From contig OY730169.1 of the NCBI GenBank assembly GCA_963422465.1, positions 4,588,001 to 4,652,000 of the forward strand: a stretch of 64,000 nucleotides of DNA, read 5' to 3'. Positions 1 to 12,245 of this stretch are shown here, in pieces. This DNA comes from Lichina pygmaea. Taxonomy: Eukaryota; Ascomycota; Lichinomycetes; Lichinales; Lichinaceae. The notes beneath the pieces were generated by a model, which saw only the letters and a program-made list of their open reading frames with translations, was not told the DNA's origin and did no database searches. How positions within the stretch are numbered: position 1 is the stretch's first letter; the number at the start of each line of letters is the position of its first letter. The position numbers and the translations under genes were made by a program.

Positions 1-1
1 C

Positions 2-660
2 GACGCCGGCTCGGACGCACCGGCCCGCCGCTACATCCCCCACGACGCCGTCCTCGCGTCGCAGTCGCTGAAGCCCTACGCCCGCAGCCTGTCCCACGAG
101 CTGCGGACGCCGATGCAGGGCGTCGTCGGCATGCTCGACGTCATGCACGTCACCATCCAGGAGGCCGCCGACGGCCAACCGACCTCGGAGCTGCGCAAGA
201 TGTTCGACACCCTACGGGAGAACATCGAGGTGCTTCAAGGTGCGTAGGAGAGGGCCTGTCGTCGCGACGATCGCCACTCCCCCCCTCCCTGCCCTCCCCT
301 TCTCGGACCGCCGTTCCGGCGCGATGCTCACTCTCGTCCCCGATCTAGACAGCTCGAGGAGAGCCGTTGAGGCGGCCGACAACGTCGTTCATGCCTACGA
401 CTTCGACCTGGGGGTGCCCGACACGCCCGAGCCTGGGTCGGACGAGGCGGAGTCGAATCGTGGCGGACACCGGCAGGGCGTAGACCAGCCTTCGGACGAC
501 CCTGGGGCCTCGAGGGAACCTACCCGGAAACGACGTCGCGAGGCCGACGCGGCGGACGAGCGGCCAGATCAGCGCGTCAAGCACCGGTCCCGGGAGAGCG
601 CTGCCGGGGGGCCATCCTCGATTGATCGCGTCGATCCAGAATCTGCGAGGAGGGATGCCT

Positions 661-705
<45 letters not shown>

Positions 706-1528
706 ATTTCACGACGGCCGCGTCGTCGCACGCCGATTGGCCCGTCACGACGCCGCGAGCGTCTCGTCTCGCGACGCCCGAGCGAGGATCGAGGCTCGCC
801 GTTGAATGTCCGGTCACGCCCGGCCAGAGACTGACCCGGCCGAGGGCGCTGTTGCCGAGCGTCGTCCAGGAGTGCCTCCAGCACGGCGGTCGACCGGACT
901 CGGTCGTCACGACCGAGACCGAGCTCGGCGAGGACGTCGTCGTGCACTCGCGCGACGCCCAGGGCAAGCTCAAGGGGAAGCTGATCCGCTGGACGGTCGA
1001 TCCCAGCGTGCCCGCCGTTCTGTCCGGTGCGTAGACGGGGCCACGTCCTATTCTCGATCGACCTCGCTGACCCGAAGTGCAGTCGACGAGCGCGACATGT
1101 CGAAACTGATATCGTGTCTGGTGCTGAACGCGATCAAGTTCACCGAAGAGGGTCTCATCACCGTGGCCGTCACCTGGGGTCCGAACGCGCGGCACGTCGT
1201 GGTCAGCGTCGAGGACACCGGGTCGGGCATCCCTCGGGGCTTCCAGCCGTCGCTGTTCAAGGCCTTCTCGCGCGAGGACGACTCGCTCACGCGTCGACAG
1301 GACGGTCTCGGGCTCGGCCTGCTCGTGGCCAAGGGCATCGCGAGGAATATCCGAGGAGACGTGCTCTGCGTGCGTTCGGAGACGGATGGTCCGCTTAAGG
1401 GATCGTTGTTCGAGATTCGGATCCCGACGTCGTCGAGAGACGTTTTCAGCGCCCCCGGCTCGCCTTTGTCCACTCCTACTGCTTTCGAACAGCGTCGGGG
1501 AGACGAAGAAGAAGAAGAAGACGAAGAC

Positions 1529-1566
<38 letters not shown>

Positions 1567-2281
1567 ACCCGCCTCGAAGCGGGCGGCGGCAGCGGCGATG
1601 GAGATCAGTATCGGAGACGGACCATCGCCGGACCGGCCGGGGTCACGGCTGTCTGTCTCGTCCAGTCGCGTTCCGGCTGCACCGAATGGTCAATATTCAA
1701 ATGGATACGAACGGCCGCCGGTTAGCGTGCCCGACGGTGGCGCTGGAACGAGACTGCAACGCAGCGCCCCCGCCCGTGTCGATCCGTGGAAGAGCCTCAA
1801 CTTCGACCGGGGCCTCGCGAAGAGATACCCGCTAACCTTCCTGGTCGTCGAAGACAACCACATCAACCGGAAGCTGCTCGTGAACATGCTCTCGAAGCTG
1901 GGCTACACGGACGTGTACGAAGCCTTTGACGGGCTCGAGGCGATCCGACAGATGAACGAGCCTCGGGATCCGGCCGTCGACGTCGTCCTCATGGACCTTT
2001 GGATGCCGCGCATGGACGGCTTCGACGCGACGCGGCACATCCTGGGGATGGCGGAGAACCGCGGAGCGTTGCCGCCTCGTCCGTCGTCCCCTTCCTCCGT
2101 CCCTGTTCCTTCTGCTCAGCCATCGTCGTCGCTCCCGAGACCGTCTCCTGAGACATCGTCACATGTACCAGCCGCGATATGCCCGATGCTGCAGCGTCTA
2201 TATCAACTGGAGACAGGCGCCCGGGCCTCGGGAGACACCGGCAAGGCGTGTCAAGCCTGCGACGGTGGCACCGAGATGACT

Positions 2282-2322
<41 letters not shown>

Positions 2323-2521
2323 GGGTCAGAAGCATCATCTCACCGTCCTGGCCGTCACCGCCGACGTCACAGCCGAAGCCTCGGCTCGCGCGGAGGAGGT
2401 GGGTATGAAGGGCCTCATGACGAAGCCGTTCAAGCTGGTCGATCTCGAACGATCTATCCTGCGCTACTGCGTCGGCCATCTGAAGCCGCCGGGCGAGCAG
2501 GGGAATGATAAAATTCCGTGA
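2..2521 (+). CDS. Hybrid histidine kinase, 5'-truncated by window edge
   Basis: Model: join(<2..239, 349..1026, 1083..2521), 784 visible residues, with introns 240-348 and 1027-1082 (both start GTGCGTAG). Visible domains: HisKA with the phospho-acceptor H box (SHELRTPMQG, about residues 30-40), HATPase_c with N box (LVLNAIKFT), G1 box (VEDTGSGIP) and G2 box (GLGLGLLVAKG), then a C-terminal receiver with VVEDN and the phospho-acceptor Asp in VVLMDLWMP (about residue 607) and the conserved Lys in MTKPF. Such proteins autophosphorylate on His and relay phosphate through the receiver to an Hpt protein and the HOG-type pathway. The sensor half lies outside the window. Three in-frame codon repeats (Ala, Asp, Thr) interrupt it, the last inside the receiver. 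The fungal HK group cannot be assigned without the N-terminus. Confidence 0.9.
661..704 (+). repeat. (GCC)n trinucleotide repeat in the kinase exon
   Basis: About 14 GCC units in frame encode a poly-alanine tract (about residues 183-197) between the HisKA and ATPase domains of the hybrid kinase. Confidence 0.9.
1501..1566 (+). repeat. GAA/GAC trinucleotide repeat in the kinase exon
   Basis: In-frame GAA/GAC codons encode a Glu/Asp-rich acidic tract (about residues 445-466) in the linker between the ATPase and receiver domains. Confidence 0.85.
2282..2322 (+). repeat. (ACG)n trinucleotide repeat in the receiver insertion
   Basis: About ten ACG-type codons encode a Thr-rich run inside a low-complexity insertion of roughly 90 residues that separates the Asp half of the receiver from its Lys half. 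Confidence 0.85.
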
Positions 2522-4530
2522 GAGCCGGGGCGTGGGGGGGTTTGTCAAAACCTCTGCCTCTCCTGCACGCACCAGCCTTTCTATCGTCTCGACGGTACAG
2601 GTTTCCTGCAATGTTCTGCCATCTACCGCATACCATCCACCATCCACCATCTACCATCTAGATCCAATCATGTCCCACCTACATGACCATTTGCCATCTA
2701 CCATCTACCATCTACATCCAATCATCTCCCACCCACATGACCATTAGCCATCACCATCTACTATCCACCATCTACATCCACCATCTTCATATATCACACG
2801 TCCTCCCCCATTAAAGAGACCCTAAGCACCCTACTTTTGCAGGTAATTGTATATACAACTGACCGAACCCGTCACTACCCCATTGCTCTCTCCGTTCCTT
2901 TCCTTCTTCTCCATCCTCCCCGTCCTCCCATTTCTGTCCTCCCTCCATCCACATCCCCACGAAAACATGACTGGCCGGAGCATCTAGGCGTCGTCATCCT
3001 GGAGACGAAGTTTGTTCTCTCTCGGAGATATCAGTCATGAACCTGCTTTTTTGGCGACCAGAGCTGTTTTTTCCGGTGATGGAGCTGGCCGCTTTTCCTT
3101 TTTTTTCTTTCTTTCCTCTCTCCATGTGATGTGTTGGGCAAAGGTGTCGGGGGGGGGGGTACACACCAAGTTTTTTTTTTTGGACGGGAACATATAGGTT
3201 TGGTTTCATCTTCCCTCTGGCTCAATTTTCTATACCTCGCTTTTCTTGTTCGATGCATACATCCCTTGATTTCCCTTTGCTCTCTGGCTCTTGCATGGCG
3301 ATGCATAAACCATCTCGGCGATACATGTCCTGGCTTGATGACACATGGCTAGATGGATGGGGACGCATGGGCCACGACTAAAAATCTCTATTTTTTATTG
3401 GGGGGGGGGGGGGGGGGGGCTGTGGGGGAGCGGTGGGGGTTTTCCCTTCTTTGTTTCTTCCTTTAAATCTCTCGAACTTTTCCCCCGAGACCTCTTGTTT
3501 GACCGGCCCAGAATCTAGAAAAGGCGATCCCGACAAGGAAGACGAGGAAGCCCCGGGGGAGTGGGCAGCCATGGATACATATGGGGGGGGGGGGGGGGGG
3601 GGGGGAGCTCTAGGATCGGGCAGCTCTGGAAGCTCCGGGAGCTCCGGTAAGGCGCTTCTTAGTTTGTTCGGTCAGACCAACGTTTTGAATTTCTAGATCT
3701 TGTCGATCGTCTGATGGATCCAGGGCTATACGTATGCCTGAGTAGAAGCATGCTCTGTTCACCCTGTCCAGCTACGTGCCTGCCTTTTTTTTGCGCAGCT
3801 ACATGCTCTGTCCCGCTACATGCTCCTCGCGGTATATACTCTCTGCAGCACACATAAGGATTGGATGTGGTGACGGCGCTGGAGTACAGGAGTGACTGTG
3901 AAATCCATCACGATGCTGTACAGATAGGATTAACTGTCGATACGTAAGAGTGCCGTACAAGCACACAAGTAGCTCTGAAACAACAACAGTGCTATACAAG
4001 TAAAAGTGCCTGCCCGTGAAGCTATGACAGAGCGAGCTGCCTTGGGAGAAAGAAACAGCCAGATCTTCAACAGAGTCTCGGAAAGATGAAATCTGCCCCT
4101 TTGCCTCGCCCCGCCTGGCCGAAGAACTAAAGGGGAGCGTCGCCACCTTGCTTGATGAAAGCTGTCGCTGATCACACATGCCCGTCTCTTTGCTCTGCCG
4201 TGACTCTGGAGATCGGTACGTATAGTACAGTACGTATGGGAATAGATGAGCCAAACGGGTACCGAAGGAACGTAGCACGGCTCAAGATCATGTCGGAGAC
4301 GAGAGACGAGGGGTATCATATCGTTCCGCCATCAGATGGGACTCCAACTGCCGAAACTGCCCGCAACAGCCATAACAGCCGCGGTTGCACGCGCCTAAAC
4401 GTCCGACGGAGACAAAGCCATTCAAAGACAAGACTCTTCTCGATCGTTCGTCGATCGAAAAAGAAAAAAGACTCGAGAAGGAATGGTGAGCCCGAGATCC
4501 GCGGCTCAGGCAGCGGCGTCGACCACCGGG
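2522..4530. other. Intergenic region between convergent genes
   Basis: Lies between the 3' ends of the histidine kinase (+) and the Ser/Thr kinase (-). It holds a CCATCTAC-type minisatellite (2630-2790), pyrimidine-rich stretches and three long G runs (3149-3159, 3400-3419, 3583-3605). No ORF here has convincing coding character. A Gly/Ser-rich ORF at 3433-3696 is created largely by the G run. Confidence 0.7.
2630..2790. repeat. Minisatellite, CCATCTACC(A/C) family
   Basis: Degenerate tandem copies of CCATCTACCATC and CCACC(C)ACATGACCATT follow the kinase stop codon by about 110 bp. Confidence 0.75.
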
Positions 4531-5714
4531 TCAAGACGACGCCATACCCGCGCTTGCCACGGCCGATCCTGGCCACGGAGGTCTTGTTTCGCCCTTGCCA
4601 CCTCCGTCGCAACAAGCCGGACCGTCGATGCTGACCTCAACCTCGCCGGGCCCGACGACGGGCGAGAAGACGTCAACCTCTTCAATGTCCTCTTCGTCTT
4701 CCTCCTCGATGATCTCGCCGCTGCGTCGTCCTGCCGCGGACGCGCTCCTAGACGCGCTCGAATCGCCTCGCGTCGGCCCGTTGACGCCGGTGCCGACGTT
4801 GAGCAGCGGGCCCTTTGCCGCTCGTCGTTTCCGCCTGGCAAAGTTGAGCCCGGGGCTGTGCGGCGCGAAGGCGGCCGTCTCGTTGTAGCTCGGTGGGCCC
4901 CGCACGACCCGGATGTTCGACGGGAATGTCACCGTCGTCGGCGTCGTCGGGAGCACCTTGACCGAAGTCCGAGGCGAGCGCGCCGTCTTCGAGATCGACG
5001 ACGTGAACGATTTCGACGACGTCGAGGACGCCTTCGAGTGCGAGTGCGAATGCCGATGGTGGACGGACCGGATGGACGAGACCGAGGACGACGTGGACTT
5101 GCGCCCGCGCAGGCCGGTGGATGCTCGCCGGAACGAGGAATGCGGCGTGACCGGCGCGGGCGAGAGCGAGGAGCGCCGCCGCATGCTCGTGGACGTGTGC
5201 GCCGTCGGCGCTTCGGCGGACGACGCCTTGCTGGCCGGGAGCATGGCGACGGTCAGGGTCGATCGCGGTGGCTGTGATGCCAGATCTGGCGCCGATGCTC
5301 CTTTCTGGTCGGGGCTCTTCCCCGGCGACTGGCTGACTTTGGAGCCTGGCGACCTCGCCCGCTTGGCCAGCCATTGCCTCATGTGGCTCAGCTGGGCCAG
5401 GATGGGGTGTTTCTGCCAGCGGCTGCGCCTTTGCTTGCGTATCGTCGTTGGGGACAGCAGGTTCGGGTCGGCGGTCGCCATCTGCGAGGTGCTGTTCCGC
5501 GACTGTCTGCCTGGTTCCTTGGGCGGCGCCGGCGGCGCCGGCGGACGATGTTGCCTCGACGAGCTGTTCGACCGGATCGAGTCCTTGTCGACGGGCCGAG
5601 GTGGGGGTGGCGACTCCAATGAGCCGATGCTTGCCATCTCCGGTAACCGGGGTAGCTCGAGGGGCCCAGGGGCTAAAGGGATAACGTTCCTGTCAGATAA
5701 AGGGTCATGCCGTA

Positions 5715-5756
<42 letters not shown>

Positions 5757-7162
5757 CACCATGCTTGTGCCCGGAGCCGACACTCACAGTTCAAGCTCTT
5801 CCGTGCTTCGCAGCGTACCCTGCCTCGGACTGCATCGCCGGGAGACTGGCTGCTTTCCTCGCTGATGTTCCTGAGTCCCGACGCAGCGGATCGGTCCAAG
5901 CGGGCGCTGGTTGCGCTCAAGCGTCGTAACGTTCGAGTCTCGGACTCCTTCTGCCTGCGTCTCGATTCGCGACGCGCTTCCTTCCGCTGTTCCTTCTCGA
6001 TCAGCAGAGCCCACCAACCGGCCAGCGAGTCGCATCTGCGCGCGAGCACGTTCTCGACAACCTTGTCGATATCGATCCCGGCGCTGTGCATCCTCTGCAA
6101 CGTCTCCTGCTCAAGGTTGGTCGAGAACGGCGGAGGATGCTGTACTTTGAGTACCGCTTGCTGCTGCGGCGCATGCTCGCTCAGGAACGGATGCGCAAGG
6201 ATGTCCGCCAACGGTGGGCGCAGAAGGGGCCTCTTCGACAGCAGCGCCTGGATGAGCGCCTTGGCGTCCGGCGGAAGGTGGTCTGGGTACTTTGGCTCGG
6301 TCGTCAGGATCTTCGCCTTGGTCGCGTTGTCGTCATCTTCGTCAAAGGGCAGCTCCCTCGTCAACAGCGCGTAGAGTATGACCCCCAAGCTCCAGACGTC
6401 GACCTTCTCCCCAGCGTACTTCTCGCCCTTGAGCATCTCCGGGGCGGCGTAGCAGACGGTGCCGCACGACGTCTGCAGATAGCTCGCCTTGCCCTCGTAC
6501 TCCCGGGTGAAGCCAAAGTCGCAGAGCTTGACGTTTTCGTGCTTGTCCAGGAGGATGTTCTCGAGTTTCAGGTCGCGGTGGACGCACGATTTCATGTGGA
6601 CGTACATCACGGCGCCGACAAGCTGCGTGAAGATTCTCTGGACCTTCTCCACCGGCAAGGCACCATGATTTTCCAGGTAGTGGTACAGCTCGTCGCCTGA
6701 TGGCAGTCAGCGCAATCTCGACAACGCGGCGAAGCCCATGCTCGCAGCTCCCGCAAGGCTTCACGATTCGACACGGCCCCTACCCGGACAGTATTCCAAC
6801 ACCAGCCACACCAAGGTTTCTGTGATGATGACCTCGTATAGCCGGGCGATATGCGGATGTAGGAACTGTCGGTGGTGATGGATCTCTCGGGCCAGGTTCG
6901 AGTCGTTCTTGTTCGCGGATTTGAGGACCACCTGCCCCTCCCTCTTGATTTAGCGACGTCGGCTCAAAGAGACGTCTCGTGCAACGACAACAAGGGAGAA
7001 AGCGAGGACCTTTGAGCCATTGGTGAGCTTGTGTGTCGCGAGGTAGACCTTGCCGAACGACCCCTTGCCTATCAGCCGGCCGAGTTCGTAGTTGCCGACT
7101 CTTTGTAGCTCTTTCGACGAAAAGGCTCTGAGCGAAGATGCGATCTTAGCGGTCTTGCGCAT
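4531..7162 (-). CDS. Serine/threonine protein kinase, CAMK/Kin4-like
   Basis: Model: complement join(4531..5672, 5788..6696, 6784..6931, 7010..7162), 783 aa. The kinase domain is N-terminal: Gly loop GKGSFGKV (about residue 33), VVLK lysine, catalytic HRDLKLEN (about 139), DFG in LCDFGF, and activation-segment end APE. It is followed by a basic coiled stretch rich in Arg/Glu, then a long Ser/Thr/Pro-rich disordered tail ending in an acidic EEEDEED segment. This layout resembles fungal Kin4/Frk1-like kinases, which act in cell-cycle or stress signalling, but the exact subfamily is inferred. Intron 3 (5673-5787) holds a CA repeat. The start ATG at 7162 matches the conserved RKTAKIASS beginning, though an upstream mini-exon from an ATG near 7205 with a GTAAGC donor is possible. 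Confidence 0.85.
5715..5756. repeat. (TG/CA)n microsatellite in the kinase intron
   Basis: About 17 TG units on the + strand lie inside intron 3 of the kinase. The reading frame stays open through them (His-Thr repeats), so the intron is inferred from the GTGAGT donor at 5787 and a TTTAG acceptor that restores frame. Confidence 0.85.
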
Positions 7163-8540
7163 GCCACAGCGTACACTCGGTAGGACAGCTTACTCGAGGA
7201 GTTCATTGTACGAGCGAGTGAGCTAAACGGCGTCTGATGAGCGTAAGGCTTCGACAGCAAGAATCGGCTCGGGCTTCGGTGGCAACGGAAGGGTCGCGCA
7301 CCTGAAACCTCTGGTTCTGCGCCTCAGTCCTTGCTCTCGCAGTCGTCATAGGTCGCACGGTGCGTAGCTGATCTCCCTGGCGAACGGCGTCTCCCTGACT
7401 CGAGCGCCCTGCTCTCGGCGCTACAGTCGGTAGGCCAGATCAGGAGCGGTTGTAGTAGTGATATGAGGAGCTTCTTGGCCTTTGTGGTAGCGTCGTCGTT
7501 CCGGACATGAGCAGAGACTCTCGGCAGAGGGCAGAAGCGGAGGACCGTAGGAGCAAGCCTTCATAGAGGTAGCAAGTCAGGATCGAAGACATCCAGACGT
7601 TCAACGTGCAAGGCGCAGGCTTCTGCATCCAAGCTGAACTGACGTTCTTTTTTCCCAGGTCCCCGGCGCACGTCTAATTTGCGGGCGGCCGTAATGGGCT
7701 TATTACCTCGTAACGCACCCACCGTGCACGAGAATAGACTCCGCTAGTACGTATGCAGTAAGGTGCGCTGTCCTAGGCACGTGCTTACGCGGGGTTGACG
7801 AGTCACGTCACGTGGCTACGTCAGTTCTACGAGTACCTCGCACAGACACCTCGACATCGTGACTGCTTCCGACGTCCTAGTGGGTCTCCGCTTCATACCG
7901 TACGTGAAATACCTGGCAAAGGAGATGCTGGGTAGAGCGGATCCTCACAACGATATCAGGTTGGTTGGAGCAACGGTGGACAGCAGCTGTAACGTGTACT
8001 CGTACTCGTGGGCAGGGTGAAATGAATCAAGGTTACGTAAGGATGACGTGACTGTCCTAGAGGTGCTGTACTTCTCCACCCTCATGTACATACGTACGTA
8101 CGTATAGGTACGTACCTGTAGAAGAAAGACGGCCGAAGCATGCAAAGACGCGGTCCGGAGCAGAACACTGTCAAGAAGAAGCTGTAAAGAGAGCAGAGAT
8201 GCACCGATCTAGGACTCGACATGATGGAGGAACGGCCTTGATGGAAGAAACCCCGCCAACAAACAATGCCGCCTACGAATCAGGGAAGACGCATGCTGAA
8301 GCTCCAGTGGCCCGGCGGGTAGGGAGCTCGGTAACCTATGATCCAGAAGCACTGCTAGCATGAGAAAAGATGGATCGCCAGTAAGCCTCTCGGACGCATC
8401 GTGGAGATGACACCATCCATCGTGAGCAACGGGTCCGTCCGCGTCGAGGGCGCGGGCGAGCTGCAGCTCGTACGCCTGCCCCCGATGCTTGTGAGCCGTA
8501 TGGTCAATGGAGCTTAGGATCGACGGCGATGTCGGCTCGA
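7163..8540. other. Intergenic region upstream of the kinase
   Basis: This is the 5' flank of the kinase and the 3' flank of the RING gene, both on the minus strand. It contains scattered GTAC palindromes (for example 8093-8117) and CACGTGG/TCACGTCA-like motifs near 7800-7815. I see no gene in it. Confidence 0.6.
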
Positions 8541-10771
8541 CTACCATGGTGCCAAGTTGTCCAAGTCAAGTCGAGTGCGCGAGCTCCCATCAGGCGTGCG
8601 GTGACGGCGTGCCGTGTGGATGGGACTGGCCCGTGACAGAGCCGAGTGTCGATGTCTCGCGCCGAAGCGGGCTGGGGCAGGTGACATGCTCGGTGGGTTG
8701 GGATCAGCTGCGCGGGAGGATCGACGAGCGCCAGACGCGCTGGGGACGTCGACTCCAGCCACGCTCGAGCGCACTCGCTGCCGACGCTGCTGAGGAGTCT
8801 CTACCGAACCGTCCGAGGAAAAGTGCCGACGCCGCCGGGAAGCCTGCACCGACTCGTCCGAGCCCTGCCGACGCCGCCGAGGAGCCCGTGGCCACTCGTC
8901 CGAGGAAGACTCGACGTCGACGTTGATGGGGTTGCTCTGCGACTGGCCATTCGCCCGCGGGTAGGTCTAGGTACGAACGGTCAACGAGATGGGCCGTCTC
9001 TGGGGCGCACGAATGTCTTTCGCTTACCGTCGTGATCGAGTCGGCCATCGACACGTCCCCGTCCGAGTCGGAGTCGATGGTGTACGAGTCGAAGGCGCCG
9101 GCGCCGCCGGCCTGCCTGGTCAAACTTGACAATTCCCCGCCGGTGAGTCTTGGCGACGGTCCGGTTGCCCCAATGGCGCGCCGATCGTTCCCCGTCGTGG
9201 CCAGGCTCGCGCGGGGCGGCGGGGCACGCTCGGTGATGACGTTCGATGATGTACGCAACCGCTTTCGTTGACCGCTCGTCGAGTTCCTCGAACGGCCTGG
9301 TGGCCCGGCCACGACCGGCTCGTCGTCCGTATCGCTGACCACTTCCTCAGGTTGGAAGGATGCGCCACGAGACCCGAACGCCGTGCTCGCGTGCGAGCCG
9401 GGGTCGCCGTCCAAGCCGGGCTGGACGTCGGTCGCGCGAGCCGAGCCCAGGTGACTCGGGAGGGCATGAAGGTTGCCCTGCGGCCGTCGTCGTCTTCTGC
9501 CGTCCGACACAGCTCCGCCTTCGTCAAAATCCACACTCACCACACTCACCTCGGAAGTCGCCAACGTCGCTTGGCGTGTGTGCGTACGAGGACGTAATGC
9601 ATCGTCGGTGCTCGACGAATCCTCGGCGTCCTCGGTTACCCCGTCCCCTTCATCCGAGCTTCTTTCGGGATCCGCTTCCTCGCCGGTTCCATAATCGATG
9701 AAATCACGCAGGGAACCTTCCGAGCCTTCTTCGTCCTCGTCGTCGTCCTCCAAGCCTGCGCCATGATACGACCGATAGTAGCTGCGTTCCTCGTGACCCT
9801 CATCCTGCTGCTGCTGGGCCGTGGAGCTCAGGGAGCCACCTGGTCCCGTTAGAAAACGTCTCGCGATTTCCCAGACAATATAAGGCTCCGGCGATGCCGG
9901 ACCCTCACCCGCACCGAATCCCAGCTCGTCCTCATCGTCCTCCAGGTCCACATCTTCATCCAGCTCGTCGTCCGACGAATTCGCATGAAGGACGTCCTCT
10001 TCAAGCGCATCGTCATCGGGATCGTCGTCCGTATCGTCGCCCGGACCGTCCAGGATCCTGCCAGTCTCATCGAAATGTAGGTGGCACCGTTGACACACCA
10101 ACGACTCGACTTCCCAGCTGCAGACTGGACATCTGTCCACGCCGTCTTCAATGTCGCGGATGATCCTCGTGCTACTAGAGAACCGTGGGCGGAAACAACC
10201 CCGAAAGATGCCGCCCGTGAGCTCATGCTTGTTGGCCTTGTCGCGTTCCAGTTGCAATGACTCTTGGGCCCGAAGTTTGGCCTGCTCTTCCTGCGTCTCC
10301 TCGGTAGACATAAGAAGGCCACGGGTCACGAACAGATTCACAATCTCCTTTATCTACTCACCGTCAGAGAATCCATCTCATAGCCCAGGTACTTGAACTT
10401 ACCACGTAAGACGGCGCCGGTTGCTGTTCGATGCGGCTCCGGCATTTCGGACAGGTCTTCTTGAGCCGGTTCGTCTCGAACCACGTGCAAAGGCACTGCA
10501 AGAGCCAGTCAGCAAGAGCCCCTGAGCATCAAATCTGACCCACCTACGCTGTAGCAGAAGGTATGCCCGCAGCTGAGCGTGTAGGGCTCGTAGAGCATTT
10601 TGAAGCAGACCTTGCAGGTCACCATCGAACGCAGAGACTTGAGGTCGCCGACGACAAGCTGCCACGGCGACAAGATAAAGTCAGCAGTCTGATTGCACCG
10701 AAGAAGATCTGAGACTTGGGGCATTTGATTCGGGGCGTTCAACTTACATCGTCGGTCTCCCGATCCGCCAT
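8541..10771 (-). CDS. RING-finger protein, probable E3 ubiquitin ligase
   Basis: Model: complement join(8541..8936, 9028..10353, 10403..10495, 10548..10658, 10748..10771), 649 aa. The first exon encodes only MADRETDD before a GTAAGT donor. The RING (about residues 20-65) reads CKVC, then CGHTFC, CLCTW and CPKC, assembled across three exons. RING proteins of this form recruit E2 enzymes; the substrate is unknown. A second Cys-rich group follows (CPVC and CQRCHLHF, about 130-150). The rest is acidic (long Asp/Glu runs) and Ser-rich, probably disordered. The last intron (8937-9027) is inferred from a GTAAGC donor. Downstream of it a basic Ser/Arg repeat appears instead of an Ala/Ser-rich shadow frame. 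The acceptor before exon 4 could be 6 nt further downstream. Confidence 0.8.
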
Positions 10772-12245
10772 GGTGTTGGATCTCGATGAGGTGCTTTTGC
10801 TCGGCATCGTTCACTTTCTGAGGTGGAGGACCTTACCGGTACCGGTAACCTCCACCGGAGAAGACGCTCTACCTCTCTCTCTCTCTCACTTGATCTAGCT
10901 TGAAGATCACTTTGGTGGACCAGCAGTTTGGAGGTTTCTCTCCACGAGAACGATGGGCAAGTAAAAGAGTAGAAGACGTGGTGTACAGGCGTGGAATTGA
11001 GGGGTGTTACCGAACCGAGGCTGGTGCACGTGATGCCGAGTCAAAGCTTCGAGCTCGGTTAAATTACCGGATATGATTTAGCAATGGAGAAAGGAGGGGG
11101 GATGGGGAGGGAGAAGGGGGTTTGAATACCGGTCCCTCGGCACGGGTAAATCTGACAGCCATCTATTGTCGTGATTGTGTGACTATCGAGATCCATTATG
11201 GCTTGGTTTGGCACATTCTATTTCAATTTACCTGCGTTTGTAGGATGTTTGTAGGCTGGCGTTCTAGAGCTACCGGTAGGGCTGACCAGGTTTCAGGGCC
11301 TGCAGCACCACACAAGTGGCGCCGAAGAAAGAAATTTTCAGATCAAAAGCAACATCGAGGACCCCTCTAAATGTCGACATGTTCTGCGCATCTACAGACA
11401 TCCTCAGGGAAAACAAGCTTCTACCGGACAAGGAAGAGTGATAGGACTTATAAACTTCAAGTACAAAAGTCGGTCTTCTCCTGTAGGTGAACAGAACTTC
11501 TTGATTCTAGACCTTCTCGATAGGATGTGGTAGAATTGTTCAAGAATTTATCGAAAAATCCACGTTAAGCTGGTCGGCATCCCAAGAGTACGTAAAACAT
11601 ACTAGAGCGCAGGGGCGCAAACTAAGCAGCACGGTTAGCGACTGAACCGTCTAATATGTATGCAGGTGGGCGTGTGTCTAGGAAGACTATAAGTAGGTGT
11701 GATTGTAAAAACACCCCCAGGAGAATTTTGTAGCAACTTTTTTGATTATCATCTTCACCATTATCTCTGACAGTAGTGAAAGGCAGATCCAACGTACAGT
11801 GGAAGTACAGCTATAAAAAAGACCACACCGCAAAGAGGCCTGACCGAAGCTTAGTTTCTCCAGTCGAGAAACTTTTTTCAAGTCTCACCTCACGGAAAGT
11901 CAAAAAGCTAGAAGAGAAAAAAGAGTTTGAGAAAAGGGGTCTGGGAAAAGAGGGGTAGGCGAAAAGTTAGCAGGGTCATGATATAAGAGGGTCATTCCTT
12001 CTTTGTTCAAATCCGTACGAGCTTTTCAAAGTCGCACTTGCATCCGATCCAATCTTCGTTGCTATTGCTGTCTCAGTCACTACTCAGCTTTCGCTTGGCT
12101 TGTTAACTTAGAAATCAGCTCGAACCCAGCACGATCTGAGCTTGATCCCGACTTGATCCTACGTAGCTCGGTCCCAGATAGGATCTTGTACGCTTCTCCC
12201 ACTCCATATTCACCCGACTGCGACTTGATTCCGGCGTGACTCAAG
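10772..12245. other. Intergenic region between divergent RING and HNH genes
   Basis: Bidirectional 5' flank, with a palindromic ACCGGTACCGGT cluster and a CT repeat at 10831-10890 next to the RING start. From about 11000 it is AT-richer and shows no coding signal. It marks the change from housekeeping DNA to the accessory island. Confidence 0.6.

Noticed and set aside
3433-3696. Plus ORF with Gly run
   Set aside because: The Gly tract comes from a 23-base G homopolymer; no start context or homologous features.
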